A DNA stretch of 6,962 bases from Verrucomicrobiales bacterium (GCA_028293305.1 JAQGPD010000237.1:1-6962); one strand, 5' to 3'. Shown: positions 1-6,962, counted from the stretch's first letter. The notes: generated from the letters alone by a model not told the origin. Made by a program: numbers and translations.

Positions 1-1280
1 TCGACGATCCGAGGTTGGATGCGATGTGGGAAAAATGCGGGGAGTTGGGCATGCCGGTGTCCGTGCACGTGGCGGATCCTCAGGCGTTCTGGCGGGCGTT
101 CGACGAGAAGAACGAGCGCTGGAAGGAATTGAAGGATCACCGCAGCTGGTGGTTCGGCGACCCTGCCAAATTCCCCAAACGCGAGGAGTTGCTGGAGGCG
201 TTGAACCGGGTGATCGAGCGGCATCCGAAAACCACTTTTGTATGTGTGCATTTCGCCAACAATGCCGAGGATCTGGCGTGGGTGGACCGGATGCTGGATC
301 GGTATCCCAACATGATGGCGGACCTCGCGGCGCGGATTCCGGAGATTGGACGGCATGCGCCGGAGGAGGTTAGGCGGGTTTTCACCAAGCATGCGGACCG
401 GCTGTTGTTCGCGACGGATTTCATGGTGTATGACCGCCTGATCCTGGGGTCCGCGGGGGATGATGAGCGGCCCACGGACGCGGATGGCGTGACCTTTTAT
501 AACAAATGCTGGCGCTGGCTGGAAACCAATGATCGCGACTGGGCGCACATGACGCCGATCCAGGGGGATTGGACCATCAGCGCCATCGGGTTGCCGCCCG
601 AGGTCACGCGGAAGATCTATTTTGACAATGCGCGGAAGTTGTTGGCGGGATCACTGCCATTGCCCGTGGTGAAGGCGGGGAAAGTGGCGGCGGATTTTGA
701 ACCGGATGGGAAGCTGGATGATGCGGTCTGGGCTGCGGCGGAACCTGTCAGGATGGAATACCGATCCGGCGACAATGCGGCGGTGCCGGCGCTTTCCACA
801 ACCGTTAGAGCGGCGTGGAGCCCGGAGTGGTTTTATCTGGCGTATGAGTGTCCCTACACGGAGCTGACCACCTTCGGGCCGGCTGGCGCGGAGGAGCGGT
901 TGGGGCTGTGGGACAAGGATGTGGTGGAGGCTTTCATCGGAACCGAAAAGGAGTCTCCGAAACGTTATACGGAGTTTGAGTGGGCGCCGACCGGGGAGCA
1001 GTTGGACCTGAAATTGGATGGAAAGGAAAAGGACTTTCCCTGGAGCAGCGGAATGCAAAGTGTGGTGAGGGTGGACGCGGAGGCGAAGGTTTGGCGGGTG
1101 GAGGTGCGCATTCCCATGACGTCGCTGTCGGCCGTGGCACCGGTGGCGGGGGCGAAATGGCGGATCAATTTTTACCGGCACGACGCGGCGGGCGGGGCTG
1201 GTTTGGCTTGGAGCCCGACCCTGGTGGGGACGTTCCATCGACCGGAGCGGTTTGGGTTGATTGAGCTGACCGGACCTTGA
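1..1280 (+). CDS. Amidohydrolase-2-type metal hydrolase fused to a C-terminal CBM9/DOMON-like domain (5' end missing)
   Basis: The gene is open from the left edge and ends at TGA 1278-1280. About 425 codons are visible and the true start lies outside the window. Residues are counted from the first whole codon at base 3. Residues 1 to about 215 look like the second half of an amidohydrolase-2 (PF04909-type) TIM barrel: His22 in SVHVAD, His83 in CVHFAN and Asp139 in FATDF sit where the family carries its later metal and catalytic residues. The N-terminal HxH metal pair would be upstream. The segment ends with a typical barrel closure, KIYFDNARKLL. Residues about 225-425 resemble a carbohydrate-binding family 9/DOMON-like beta-sandwich, with GKLDDAVW, TTVRAAWSPEWFYLAYE, LWDKDVVEAFIG and a late WRVEVRIP strand. 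The family includes decarboxylases and hydrolases, so reaction and substrate cannot be read from this fragment. The CBM9-like tail suggests export and glycan contact, but any signal peptide is off the window. An internal TTG at 15 or ATG at 24 could be mistaken for a start, but homology-like sequence precedes both. Confidence 0.85.
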   Translation, partial: DDPRLDAMWEKCGELGMPVSVHVADPQAFWRAFDEKNERWKELKDHRSWWFGDPAKFPKREELLEALNRVIERHPKTTFVCVHFANNAEDLAWVDRMLDRYPNMMADLAARIPEIGRHAPEEVRRVFTKHADRLLFATDFMVYDRLILGSAGDDERPTDADGVTFYNKCWRWLETNDRDWAHMTPIQGDWTISAIGLPPEVTRKIYFDNARKLLAGSLPLPVVKAGKVAADFEPDGKLDDAVWAAAEPVRMEYRSGDNAAVPALSTTVRAAWSPEWFYLAYECPYTELTTFGPAGAEERLGLWDKDVVEAFIGTEKESPKRYTEFEWAPTGEQLDLKLDGKEKDFPWSSGMQSVVRVDAEAKVWRVEVRIPMTSLSAVAPVAGAKWRINFYRHDAAGGAGLAWSPTLVGTFHRPERFGLIELTGP

Positions 1281-1383
1281 AAAAGAGGGGAGCGTCAGGT
1301 CAAAATATCAGTGGAGGGCTTGAAATCCAACGGGGCGGCGCGGTGCGTGTTGCACAGGCGGCCCCGGTGGGGTATGCGCGGGG

Positions 1384-3984
1384 ATGAAAGCCCCTGTTTT
1401 GATTTTTTCCCTGGCGCTGTTGTCTCCGGTTTTGGCGGAAAGCGCCAATGACTGCCTCGGGAATTGCGGCAAGGAAAGGCTCATGATGCCGCTGGGCGGC
1501 GAGATCAAGCCAGGCCGGAAATATGCGCGGGACCGGCTGGTGGACATCCGGCATCTGGCGTTGGAAGTCACGCCGGATTTCAAGGCGCGGAGCCTGACCG
1601 GAAAGGTGACGATTTTTTTCACGCCCATCGCCGCGGAGCTGAGCACGCTGAGTTTGGACTCGGTGGATTTGAGCATTGATGAAGTCACCGCGGCCGGTGC
1701 CAAAGTGGCTGACCGACAGGTGACAGAGGACCAGCTTTTGGTGCATTTCGCGCAACCGGTGCCCGCAGGCCAGGAGGTCAGCGTGACGGTGTCCTATCAT
1801 GCGCAGCCGGAAAACGGGCTGCATTTCCGGACCACGGAAATGGGTTATCCGGCGGGCGATGATCAGGTGTGGAGCCAGGGCGAAGCCGAGAACCACCGCT
1901 TCTGGTTTCCTTGTTATGATTACCCCAACGAGCGATTTTCCAGCGAGGTCACCTGCCGGGTGCCGGCGGGCATGGAGGTGATTTCCAATGGCAGCCTGGT
2001 CGCGAAAACCCCGGAGGCGGGCGGATTGGTGTCGTGGCATTGGCTGCAGAAACAACCGCATGTCAACTATCTGATAGCGCTCGGTGCCGGTTATTTTTCC
2101 AAACTGGAATCCAAGGTCGGCGACCTGCCGATCAGCCTGTTCGTCCCGCCTTCCGAAAAAGACCAGGCCGCTCCGGCTTTCCGCGACACGCAGGCGATCA
2201 TGACATTTTTCCAAAAGGAAATCGGCGTTCCGTTTCCGTGGGATAAATACGATCAGGTGTATTGCCACGACTTCCTGGCAGGCGGCATGGAGAACACCAG
2301 CTGCTCCTTCATGGCCGGTTCCATGCTGTTTCCGGCGGAGGTCGGGAAGCTGGACACCGTGCATCCGCTGGACGCTCATGAGATGGCGCATCAATGGTTC
2401 GGGGATTTGCTAACTTGTCGCGACTGGGCGCATTTGTGGCTGAATGAGGGCTTTGCCAGCTATTACACGCTGCTCTACGAAGAGGAGAAAAACGGCCGCG
2501 ATGGCTTCCTGGCGGCACTGCATTCCTCCGCCGATCAGGTGATCCGTTCGAATGATAGGCGGCCCATTGTGTGGCGGGACTATGGCGAGCCCATGCAGCA
2601 ATTCGACAGCCGCGCCTATCCAAAAGGCGCGTGGGTGCTGCACATGCTGCGCAGTCAGCTCGGCAAATCGCTCTATCAAAAAGCCATCCGGCTTTATATT
2701 GAGCGGCATCGGAATGGCATCGTGACCACGGACGATCTGCAGGAGATCATGGAGGAGGTCAGCGGCCGGTCCTTTGATCAGTTTTTTGATCAATGGGTGC
2801 ATCACGGCGGCGTGCCGGAATTGAAGGCCGAGTATTCCTGGGATGCGGGATTGAAGCAGGCGCGCGTGCTCATCAAGCAGACGCAGAAGACGGATGCGGA
2901 TGTGTTGTTATTCAAACTGCCGGTGCCGGTGCGGTTCGTGGTGCCGGGCGAAGGCGGGCCCACGGTTCATGATTTCAATGTGACGGTCAGCATAGCGGAG
3001 GAGGCGTTCCAGTTTTCGCTGCCCGCCCAGCCGGAAATGGTCAGGCTGGATCCGGAGCTGACGGTGCTGGCCAAGTGGGATTTCAACCCGCCGCAGGAAA
3101 TGCTGAAGCGGCAATTGAAGTCCGACTTTGAAAGCCGCTGGAAGGCGCTGGAAAGTTTCGCGGACAAGAAGGACGAGGCCTCGGTGAAATTGTTATTGGA
3201 AATCGCGACCACGGATGCGCACCACGCGATCCGCGTGGAGGCGGTCGAAGCCCTGGCCAAAGCCGGCACGCCATCCGCGCGGGCGGCTTTGATTTCGCTG
3301 CTGGGCCAGGAGGACGAACGGGTGCGGCTGGCGGCGGTGCGGGGAGTGGCGGCTTTGTATCATCCGGAAGCGCTGGCGGCCCTGACCGGAATGTTGGAGA
3401 AGGAAAAAAATCCTATCATTGTTTCACGCATCGTTTCCAGCTTCGCGGCGTGGCCGCAGCAGGATGCGATGGCTTTTTTGAATCGCGGATCCTATCACGA
3501 AATGATCGCCAGCTCGGCGGTCAGCGCGTTGCGCGGGCAGAACCGCCGGGACGCGGTGCCGGCGCTCCTGACATGGTTGGGCGGGCCTGGCCGGGCGTTG
3601 CCGCAGCGGGAATTTGGTCAGGCTCTGGACAGCCTGGCGTTTCTGTCGCGGGATGCCGCGGAGTCCGGGGTCCAGCCTTTCCTGACAAATCTTCTGACCG
3701 ACAACCGCGAGGTCGTCCGGTCGGCGGCGGCCCGCGCCTTGGGTCAGTTGCGCGACCCGAGATCCTTGGCGGCGCTGCGGAATGTGTCGGCAGTCAGGAA
3801 TGATCCGGCGGCGGCGGCGGCGGGGGAAGCGATAGGAAAAATTGAGGCCGCCATGTCCGCTCCGGTGCAGACACAGGAGGCTTGGAAAAAAGTGCAGGAT
3901 CTCACGCAAAAAACCGAGGAACTTGAGAAGAAACTGGAGAAACTGGAAAACCGCGGCAAAGCGGAAACGGAAATCAAAAAATAA
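1384..3984 (+). CDS. Exported M1-family zinc aminopeptidase with C-terminal HEAT repeats and coiled coil
   Basis: This 866-residue protein should be a gluzincin aminopeptidase that removes N-terminal residues from peptides outside the cytoplasm. Residues 1-18 form a signal peptide (MKAP, then a hydrophobic stretch ending in VLA), which supports the ATG at 1384. The upstream ribosome site is only a weak G-rich run, about 1379-1383. Residues about 50-235 match the M1 N-terminal beta-saddle, including the ENHRFWFPCYDYPNERF region. The exopeptidase motif is GGMEN at 300-304 (usual form GAMEN). The zinc site is HEMAH at 332-336 followed by Glu355, giving the HExxH-x18-E spacing, and Tyr412 in AYPKGAW is the probable transition-state tyrosine. 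Residues about 597-820 consist of repeated helical pairs of HEAT type, and about 831-862 is a Lys/Glu-rich heptad coiled coil. The HEAT part replaces the usual large helical C-domain of PepN-like enzymes. Cys24 and Cys28 lie just after the signal but do not form a lipobox. Substrate preference is unknown. Confidence 0.93.
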   Translation: MKAPVLIFSLALLSPVLAESANDCLGNCGKERLMMPLGGEIKPGRKYARDRLVDIRHLALEVTPDFKARSLTGKVTIFFTPIAAELSTLSLDSVDLSIDEVTAAGAKVADRQVTEDQLLVHFAQPVPAGQEVSVTVSYHAQPENGLHFRTTEMGYPAGDDQVWSQGEAENHRFWFPCYDYPNERFSSEVTCRVPAGMEVISNGSLVAKTPEAGGLVSWHWLQKQPHVNYLIALGAGYFSKLESKVGDLPISLFVPPSEKDQAAPAFRDTQAIMTFFQKEIGVPFPWDKYDQVYCHDFLAGGMENTSCSFMAGSMLFPAEVGKLDTVHPLDAHEMAHQWFGDLLTCRDWAHLWLNEGFASYYTLLYEEEKNGRDGFLAALHSSADQVIRSNDRRPIVWRDYGEPMQQFDSRAYPKGAWVLHMLRSQLGKSLYQKAIRLYIERHRNGIVTTDDLQEIMEEVSGRSFDQFFDQWVHHGGVPELKAEYSWDAGLKQARVLIKQTQKTDADVLLFKLPVPVRFVVPGEGGPTVHDFNVTVSIAEEAFQFSLPAQPEMVRLDPELTVLAKWDFNPPQEMLKRQLKSDFESRWKALESFADKKDEASVKLLLEIATTDAHHAIRVEAVEALAKAGTPSARAALISLLGQEDERVRLAAVRGVAALYHPEALAALTGMLEKEKNPIIVSRIVSSFAAWPQQDAMAFLNRGSYHEMIASSAVSALRGQNRRDAVPALLTWLGGPGRALPQREFGQALDSLAFLSRDAAESGVQPFLTNLLTDNREVVRSAAARALGQLRDPRSLAALRNVSAVRNDPAAAAAGEAIGKIEAAMSAPVQTQEAWKKVQDLTQKTEELEKKLEKLENRGKAETEIKK

Positions 3985-3987
3985 CCC

Positions 3988-5247
3988 ATGTCCCTCAGAG
4001 AACGGATTCATCAACTCGGCCGGCAGGCCCTCGAAGCCAGCCGCGCCCTCGCCGTGCTGCCCACGGAAACCAAAAACCGTATCCTGAGCGCCATGGCGGA
4101 TGCGCTGGAGGCGCGGGCCGAAATCATCCTCGCGGCCAATGCGCGCGACTTGGAGGCGGGACGCGAAAAAGGCCTGAGCGCGGCGATGCTGGACCGGCTG
4201 ATGCTGGATTCGAAGCGGCTGGCGGCGATGGCTTCCGGTGTCAGGGAAGTCGTGGATTTGCCGGATCCGGTTGGTTATGAGTTGGACGCCTGGGAGCGGC
4301 CGAATGGCCTTCACATGCGGAAAGTGCGCGTGCCCATTGGAGTGATAGGCATCATTTACGAAAGCCGCCCCAACGTGACCAGCGATGCCGCGGTGCTGTG
4401 TTTCAAGAGCGGCAACGCCACCATCCTGCGCGGCGGCAGCGAGGCTTTCCATAGCAACACCGCCATCGCCGAGGCGTTGCAGGCGGGCGGGGAAGCGGCG
4501 GGATTGCCTCCGCACAGCATTCAGCTGGTGCCCTTCACGGATCGCGAAAGCGTGCAGCATCTCGCGGAGATGAACGAGTATCTGGACCTCATCATTCCGC
4601 GCGGTGGCAAGGGTTTGATCGAAACGGTGGTGCGTCTGGCGCGGATGCCGGTGATCAAACACTACGATGGGATTTGCCATGTGTATGTGGATGCGGCGGC
4701 GGATTTTGATATGGCGCTAAACATTCTGTTGGATGCGAAAACGAAAAAGCCCTCGGCCTGCAATGCGGCGGAGACCTTGTTAGTGCATGAGGCGGTCGCG
4801 GTGGATTTTTACCGGAAAGCCGTGCCGGTTCTGCTGGCGGCGGGCGTGAAGCTTTACGGCGATGCCGTGCTGACCGGTTTGTTTCCGGACACGACTTTTT
4901 CCGCGACGGAGGATAATTACCGGACGGAGTATCTGGATCTGGGCTTGTCCGTGAAAACGGTTAGTGGATTGGACGAAGCCATCGCGCATATCCGGAAATT
5001 CGGGTCGCGTCACAGTGAGGTGATCGTGACGGCGGACGCGGCGGCGGCGGCGCGGTTTTTGAATGAGATCGACAGCGCGGTTTTGTTATGGAATGCCAGC
5101 ACCCGGTTTAATGATGGCGGGGAATTTGGTTTCGGGTGCGAGATTGGGATCAGCACGGACAAGCTGCACGCGCGGGGGCCGATGGGGTTGCCGGAGTTGA
5201 CGAGTTATAAGTATTTGGTGGTGGGGAATGGGCAGGTGCGGGGGTAG
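3988..5247 (+). CDS. proA: Gamma-glutamyl phosphate reductase (glutamate-5-semialdehyde dehydrogenase)
   Basis: ProA catalyses the second step of proline synthesis from glutamate: NADPH-dependent reduction of gamma-glutamyl phosphate to glutamate-5-semialdehyde, in the cytoplasm. The 419-residue length is normal for the family. Recognisable segments in order are RVPIGVIGIIYESRPNVT (114-131), SGNATILRGGSEAFHSN (141-157), IIPRGGKGLI (202-211), the catalytic cysteine Cys258 in KKPSACNAAETLLVH, the family signature AIAHIRKFGSRHSEVI (331-346) and the C-terminal block NASTRFNDGGEFGFGCEIGIST (starting at 369). The ATG at 3988 is chosen because it lies three bases past the stop of the upstream peptidase and the N-terminus aligns with the expected helix. 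A clear Shine-Dalgarno is lacking (only GGAAA about 20 bases upstream), so translation may be coupled to the upstream gene. No proB is visible on either side, so the glutamate kinase must be encoded elsewhere. No key residue appears to be missing. Confidence 0.97.
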   Translation: MSLRERIHQLGRQALEASRALAVLPTETKNRILSAMADALEARAEIILAANARDLEAGREKGLSAAMLDRLMLDSKRLAAMASGVREVVDLPDPVGYELDAWERPNGLHMRKVRVPIGVIGIIYESRPNVTSDAAVLCFKSGNATILRGGSEAFHSNTAIAEALQAGGEAAGLPPHSIQLVPFTDRESVQHLAEMNEYLDLIIPRGGKGLIETVVRLARMPVIKHYDGICHVYVDAAADFDMALNILLDAKTKKPSACNAAETLLVHEAVAVDFYRKAVPVLLAAGVKLYGDAVLTGLFPDTTFSATEDNYRTEYLDLGLSVKTVSGLDEAIAHIRKFGSRHSEVIVTADAAAAARFLNEIDSAVLLWNASTRFNDGGEFGFGCEIGISTDKLHARGPMGLPELTSYKYLVVGNGQVRG

Positions 5248-5254
5248 GTGGGAA

Positions 5255-5286
5255 GGGACAAAAAGGACAAAAGGGACAAAAGGGAC
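5255..5286. repeat. Tandem 9-bp repeat, about 3.6 copies (unit GGGACAAAA)
   Basis: Four successive units begin at 5255, 5264, 5273 and 5282. The second has A in place of the first G (AGGACAAAA) and the fourth is cut to GGGAC. The array starts 8 bases after the proA stop. Nothing about it resembles a CRISPR repeat or a terminator. It looks like a minisatellite-type slippage array or a copy of a dispersed intergenic element. Function is unknown. Confidence 0.85.
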
Positions 5287-5321
5287 GGGCGTGGCCTCCG
5301 GGGGCGGACGTTGTGGGGGAG

Positions 5322-5338
5322 CGCCCGGCGAACGGGCG
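5322..5338. other. Short GC-rich inverted repeat between convergent genes
   Basis: CGCCCG (5322-5327) pairs perfectly with CGGGCG (5333-5338) around the loop GCGAA, and a G-U pair could extend the stem by one. It lies between the stops of proA and glnS, where a bidirectional terminator would be expected. No T-tract follows on either strand, so it is not a convincing intrinsic terminator. In a sequence this rich in G and C, a six-base stem can occur by chance. Confidence 0.25.
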
Positions 5339-5350
5339 TGGGCGGGAAAC

Positions 5351-5392
5351 GAGCCTGTGACCGAACCCGAGCCTGTGCCTGAGCCTGAGCCT
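5351..5392. repeat. Tandem hexamer repeat, seven imperfect copies (consensus GAGCCT)
   Basis: The 42 bases divide exactly into seven hexamers: GAGCCT, GTGACC, GAACCC, GAGCCT, GTGCCT, GAGCCT, GAGCCT. Four are identical and the other three differ at one to three positions, with more decay towards the left. Read on the plus strand in one frame it would give alternating Glu-Pro, but I see no credible gene there. It is noncoding by my reading and sits about 50 bases beyond the glnS stop on the opposite side. Function is unknown. Confidence 0.8.
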
Positions 5393-5444
5393 AACTCTGC
5401 GCTCCTGCGCGACTGGAGGTGGTGCGTCCGCTGGGGGTGGGGTA

Positions 5445-6962
5445 TTACCTGGCGTCTTTTGCTTTGGCCCAGGTGTCTTTCAGGGTGACGGTGCGGTTGA
5501 GCACGGGCTTGCCGGGTTGGCTGTGTTTGCTGTCGAGGCAGAAGTAGCCGAGGCGTTCGAATTGGAAGGTGCCGGGGGCGGTGAGGGCGGCGGGTTCGAC
5601 GCGGGACTCGGTTAGGATTTCGAGGGAGTCGGGGTTCAGGGTGTCGATCCAGTCGGTGCCTTCCGGGACGTCGTTGGGGTCGGGGACGGTTAGGAGGCGG
5701 TCGTAGAGGCGGACCTCGGCGGGGACGGCGTGGGCGGTGCTGAGCCAGTGGATGATGGCGATGCCTTTTTTCGGTTTGCTGTGGCGGCTGTCGGGATCGT
5801 AGGGGCCGCGGAGTTCGATCACGCGGCCGGATTCGTCCTTGATGACTTCCTCACAAGTCACGTTGCAGGCGTGGCGCAGGCGGGCGGTGCGGCCGGGGGC
5901 GAGGCGGAAGTAGCCGGGGGTGGGCTCCTCCATGAAGTCGTCCTGCTCGATATAGAGTTCGCCGGTGAAGGGCAGGGTGCGGCTGCCGGCGGTGGGGTCG
6001 GCGGGATTGTTGGCGGCTTCGAGGGATTCCACCTGGCCGGCGGGCCAGTTGGTGATGGTGAATTTGAGAGGGCGCAGGACACCGAGGAAGCGCGGCGCGG
6101 TTTTGTTAAGGTCCTCGCGCACGGCGGCCTCGAGGATGCCCATGTCGGTGACGCTGTTGTATTTGGTCACGCCGATGCCGTGGCAGAAACTGCGGATGCC
6201 GGAGGGGCTGTAGCCGCGGCGGCGCAACCCGGAGATGGTGGGCATGCGGGGGTCGTCCCAGCCGTCCACGAGATCTTTTTCGACGAGTTCCAGGAGCTTC
6301 CGTTTGCTCATGACCGTGTAGGTCAGGTTGAGGCGGGAGAACTCGATTTGGCGGGGATGGCAGGGGGCGCTGACGTTTTCTATGAGCCAGTCGTAAAGCG
6401 GGCGGTGGGCTTCAAATTCCAGCGTGCAGATGCTGTGGGTGATGCCTTCCAGCGCATCGGAAAATCCGTGCGCCATGTCGTAGGTCGGGTAGATGCACCA
6501 CGTGTCGCCGGTGCGGTCGTGGGGGACTTTCTTGATGCGGTAAATGACGGGGTCGCGCAAATTCATGTTGGGCGACGCCATATCGATTTTGGCGCGGAGG
6601 GTGCGGGAGCCGTCCGGAAATTCGCCGGCGCGCATGCGGGCGAAGAGGTCGCGGTTTTCCTCCGGGGTGCGGGTGCGGTAGGGGCTGTCCGAGCCGGGTT
6701 CTGTCAGGGTGCCGCGGCGGGCGCGGACTTCCTCCACGGGGAGATCGCAGACGTAGGCCAGGCCTTTGTCTATCAACTCCAGGGCGAAACCGTGGATTTT
6801 TTCAAAGTAGTCGCTGGCGTGGAAGAGGTGCGTGCCCCAGTCGAAACCGAGCCAACGCACGTCCTCCTGGATGCTTTCCACATATTCCACGTCCTCCTTG
6901 GCGGGATTGGTGTCGTCAAAACGGAGGTGGCAACGCGAACCGGTGCCGGGGTGTTCCTGGGG
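5445..6962 (-). CDS. glnS: Glutaminyl-tRNA synthetase (N-terminus beyond the window)
   Basis: This class I aminoacyl-tRNA synthetase charges tRNA-Gln directly with glutamine in the cytoplasm. 505 codons are visible and the C-terminus is complete, ending in KPVLNRTVTLKDTWAKAKDAR, as in known GlnRS. The reading frame stays open to the right edge through RCHLRFDDTNPAKED, a hallmark GlnRS segment, so the GTG at 6888-6890 is internal and not the start. About 50 residues, including the HIGH ATP-binding motif, should lie outside. Also visible are EYVESIQEDVRWLGFDWG just after that segment, the long block from SICTLEFEAHRPLYDWLIENV to HPRQIEFSRLNLTYT, and the KMSKS-type loop VMSKR at + strand 6300-6314. 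The late anticodon-binding beta-barrels contain GELYIEQDDF and IIHWLSTAHAVPAEVRLYDRL. The TVMSKRKLLELV context separates it from bacterial GluRS, which rules out the main alternative. It converges on proA, and its promoter is outside the window. Confidence 0.97.
   Translation of the reverse strand, partial: PQEHPGTGSRCHLRFDDTNPAKEDVEYVESIQEDVRWLGFDWGTHLFHASDYFEKIHGFALELIDKGLAYVCDLPVEEVRARRGTLTEPGSDSPYRTRTPEENRDLFARMRAGEFPDGSRTLRAKIDMASPNMNLRDPVIYRIKKVPHDRTGDTWCIYPTYDMAHGFSDALEGITHSICTLEFEAHRPLYDWLIENVSAPCHPRQIEFSRLNLTYTVMSKRKLLELVEKDLVDGWDDPRMPTISGLRRRGYSPSGIRSFCHGIGVTKYNSVTDMGILEAAVREDLNKTAPRFLGVLRPLKFTITNWPAGQVESLEAANNPADPTAGSRTLPFTGELYIEQDDFMEEPTPGYFRLAPGRTARLRHACNVTCEEVIKDESGRVIELRGPYDPDSRHSKPKKGIAIIHWLSTAHAVPAEVRLYDRLLTVPDPNDVPEGTDWIDTLNPDSLEILTESRVEPAALTAPGTFQFERLGYFCLDSKHSQPGKPVLNRTVTLKDTWAKAKDAR

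Noticed and set aside
651..1238. 195-residue minus-strand open frame opposite the CBM9-like domain
   Set aside because: The plus-strand frame carries clear family patterns, while the antisense product is Arg/Pro/His-rich with no motif.
1362..1372. CCCC-GGT-GGGG mini-hairpin just before the peptidase start
   Set aside because: A four-base stem with a three-base loop in GC-rich DNA is expected by chance, and there is no T-tract.
1350..1378. Possible promoter before the peptidase gene: TTGCAC, 17-base spacer, TATGCG
   Set aside because: Each box matches the sigma-70 consensus at only three of six positions, and transcription would begin almost on the start codon. Not supportable.
1300..2394. 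364-residue open frame on the minus strand opposite the start of the M1 peptidase gene
   Set aside because: It lies antisense to a gene with complete M1 motifs and a signal peptide. Its product is rich in Arg/His/Gln with no recognisable domain, as expected for a shadow frame in GC-rich coding DNA.
3806..3825. GCG-rich runs (here and near 5038-5053) that look like trinucleotide repeats
   Set aside because: Both encode short alanine stretches in helical or loop parts of intact genes. They reflect the strong preference for GCG alanine codons rather than a distinct repeat element.
3424..4680. 418-residue open frame on the minus strand across the peptidase/proA junction
   Set aside because: It is antisense to the HEAT region and to the well-conserved first half of ProA. 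The translation is Arg/His/Gln-rich and low in recognisable structure. Length alone is not evidence at this composition.
6888..6890. GTG as the start codon of glnS
   Set aside because: The frame continues upstream through RCHLRFDDTNPAKED, which is conserved GlnRS sequence, so the start is beyond the right edge.

Overview
The window is GC-rich (I judge about 60% or a little more, by eye) and densely coded. It looks like a chromosomal stretch from a free-living bacterium, with no mobile element, RNA gene, CRISPR array or phage signature that I could find. My best guess at origin is the Verrucomicrobiota or a related PVC lineage. This rests on the gene styles (an amidohydrolase fused to a CBM9-like domain, an exported M1 aminopeptidase with a HEAT tail, a bacterial GlnRS) and on the short intergenic tandem repeats. 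It is an inference from recall, not a demonstrated assignment.

Layout: (1) 1-1280, plus strand, is the 3' part of an amidohydrolase-2-type gene whose product ends in a CBM9/DOMON-like beta-sandwich. (2) 1281-1383 is a 103-base gap with no convincing promoter or terminator. (3) 1384-3984, plus strand, is a complete exported M1 zinc aminopeptidase with a C-terminal HEAT-repeat region and a short coiled coil. (4) 3988-5247, plus strand, is a complete proA (gamma-glutamyl phosphate reductase), starting three bases after the peptidase stop and in the same reading frame. (5) 5248-5444 is a 197-base convergent intergenic region with two different short tandem repeats and one GC-rich hairpin. (6) 5445-6962, minus strand, is glnS (glutaminyl-tRNA synthetase), complete at its C-terminus but running off the window at its N-terminus.

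How the genes relate: the peptidase and proA are probably co-transcribed. They do not form an obvious pathway, since one product is an exported peptide-degrading enzyme and the other a cytoplasmic proline-biosynthesis enzyme. A loose link through amino-acid supply is possible but speculative. glnS is an independent housekeeping gene that converges on proA.

I see no strong candidate for an undescribed multi-gene system. The points most worth a second look are the two intergenic tandem repeats and the domain architectures of the first two genes.
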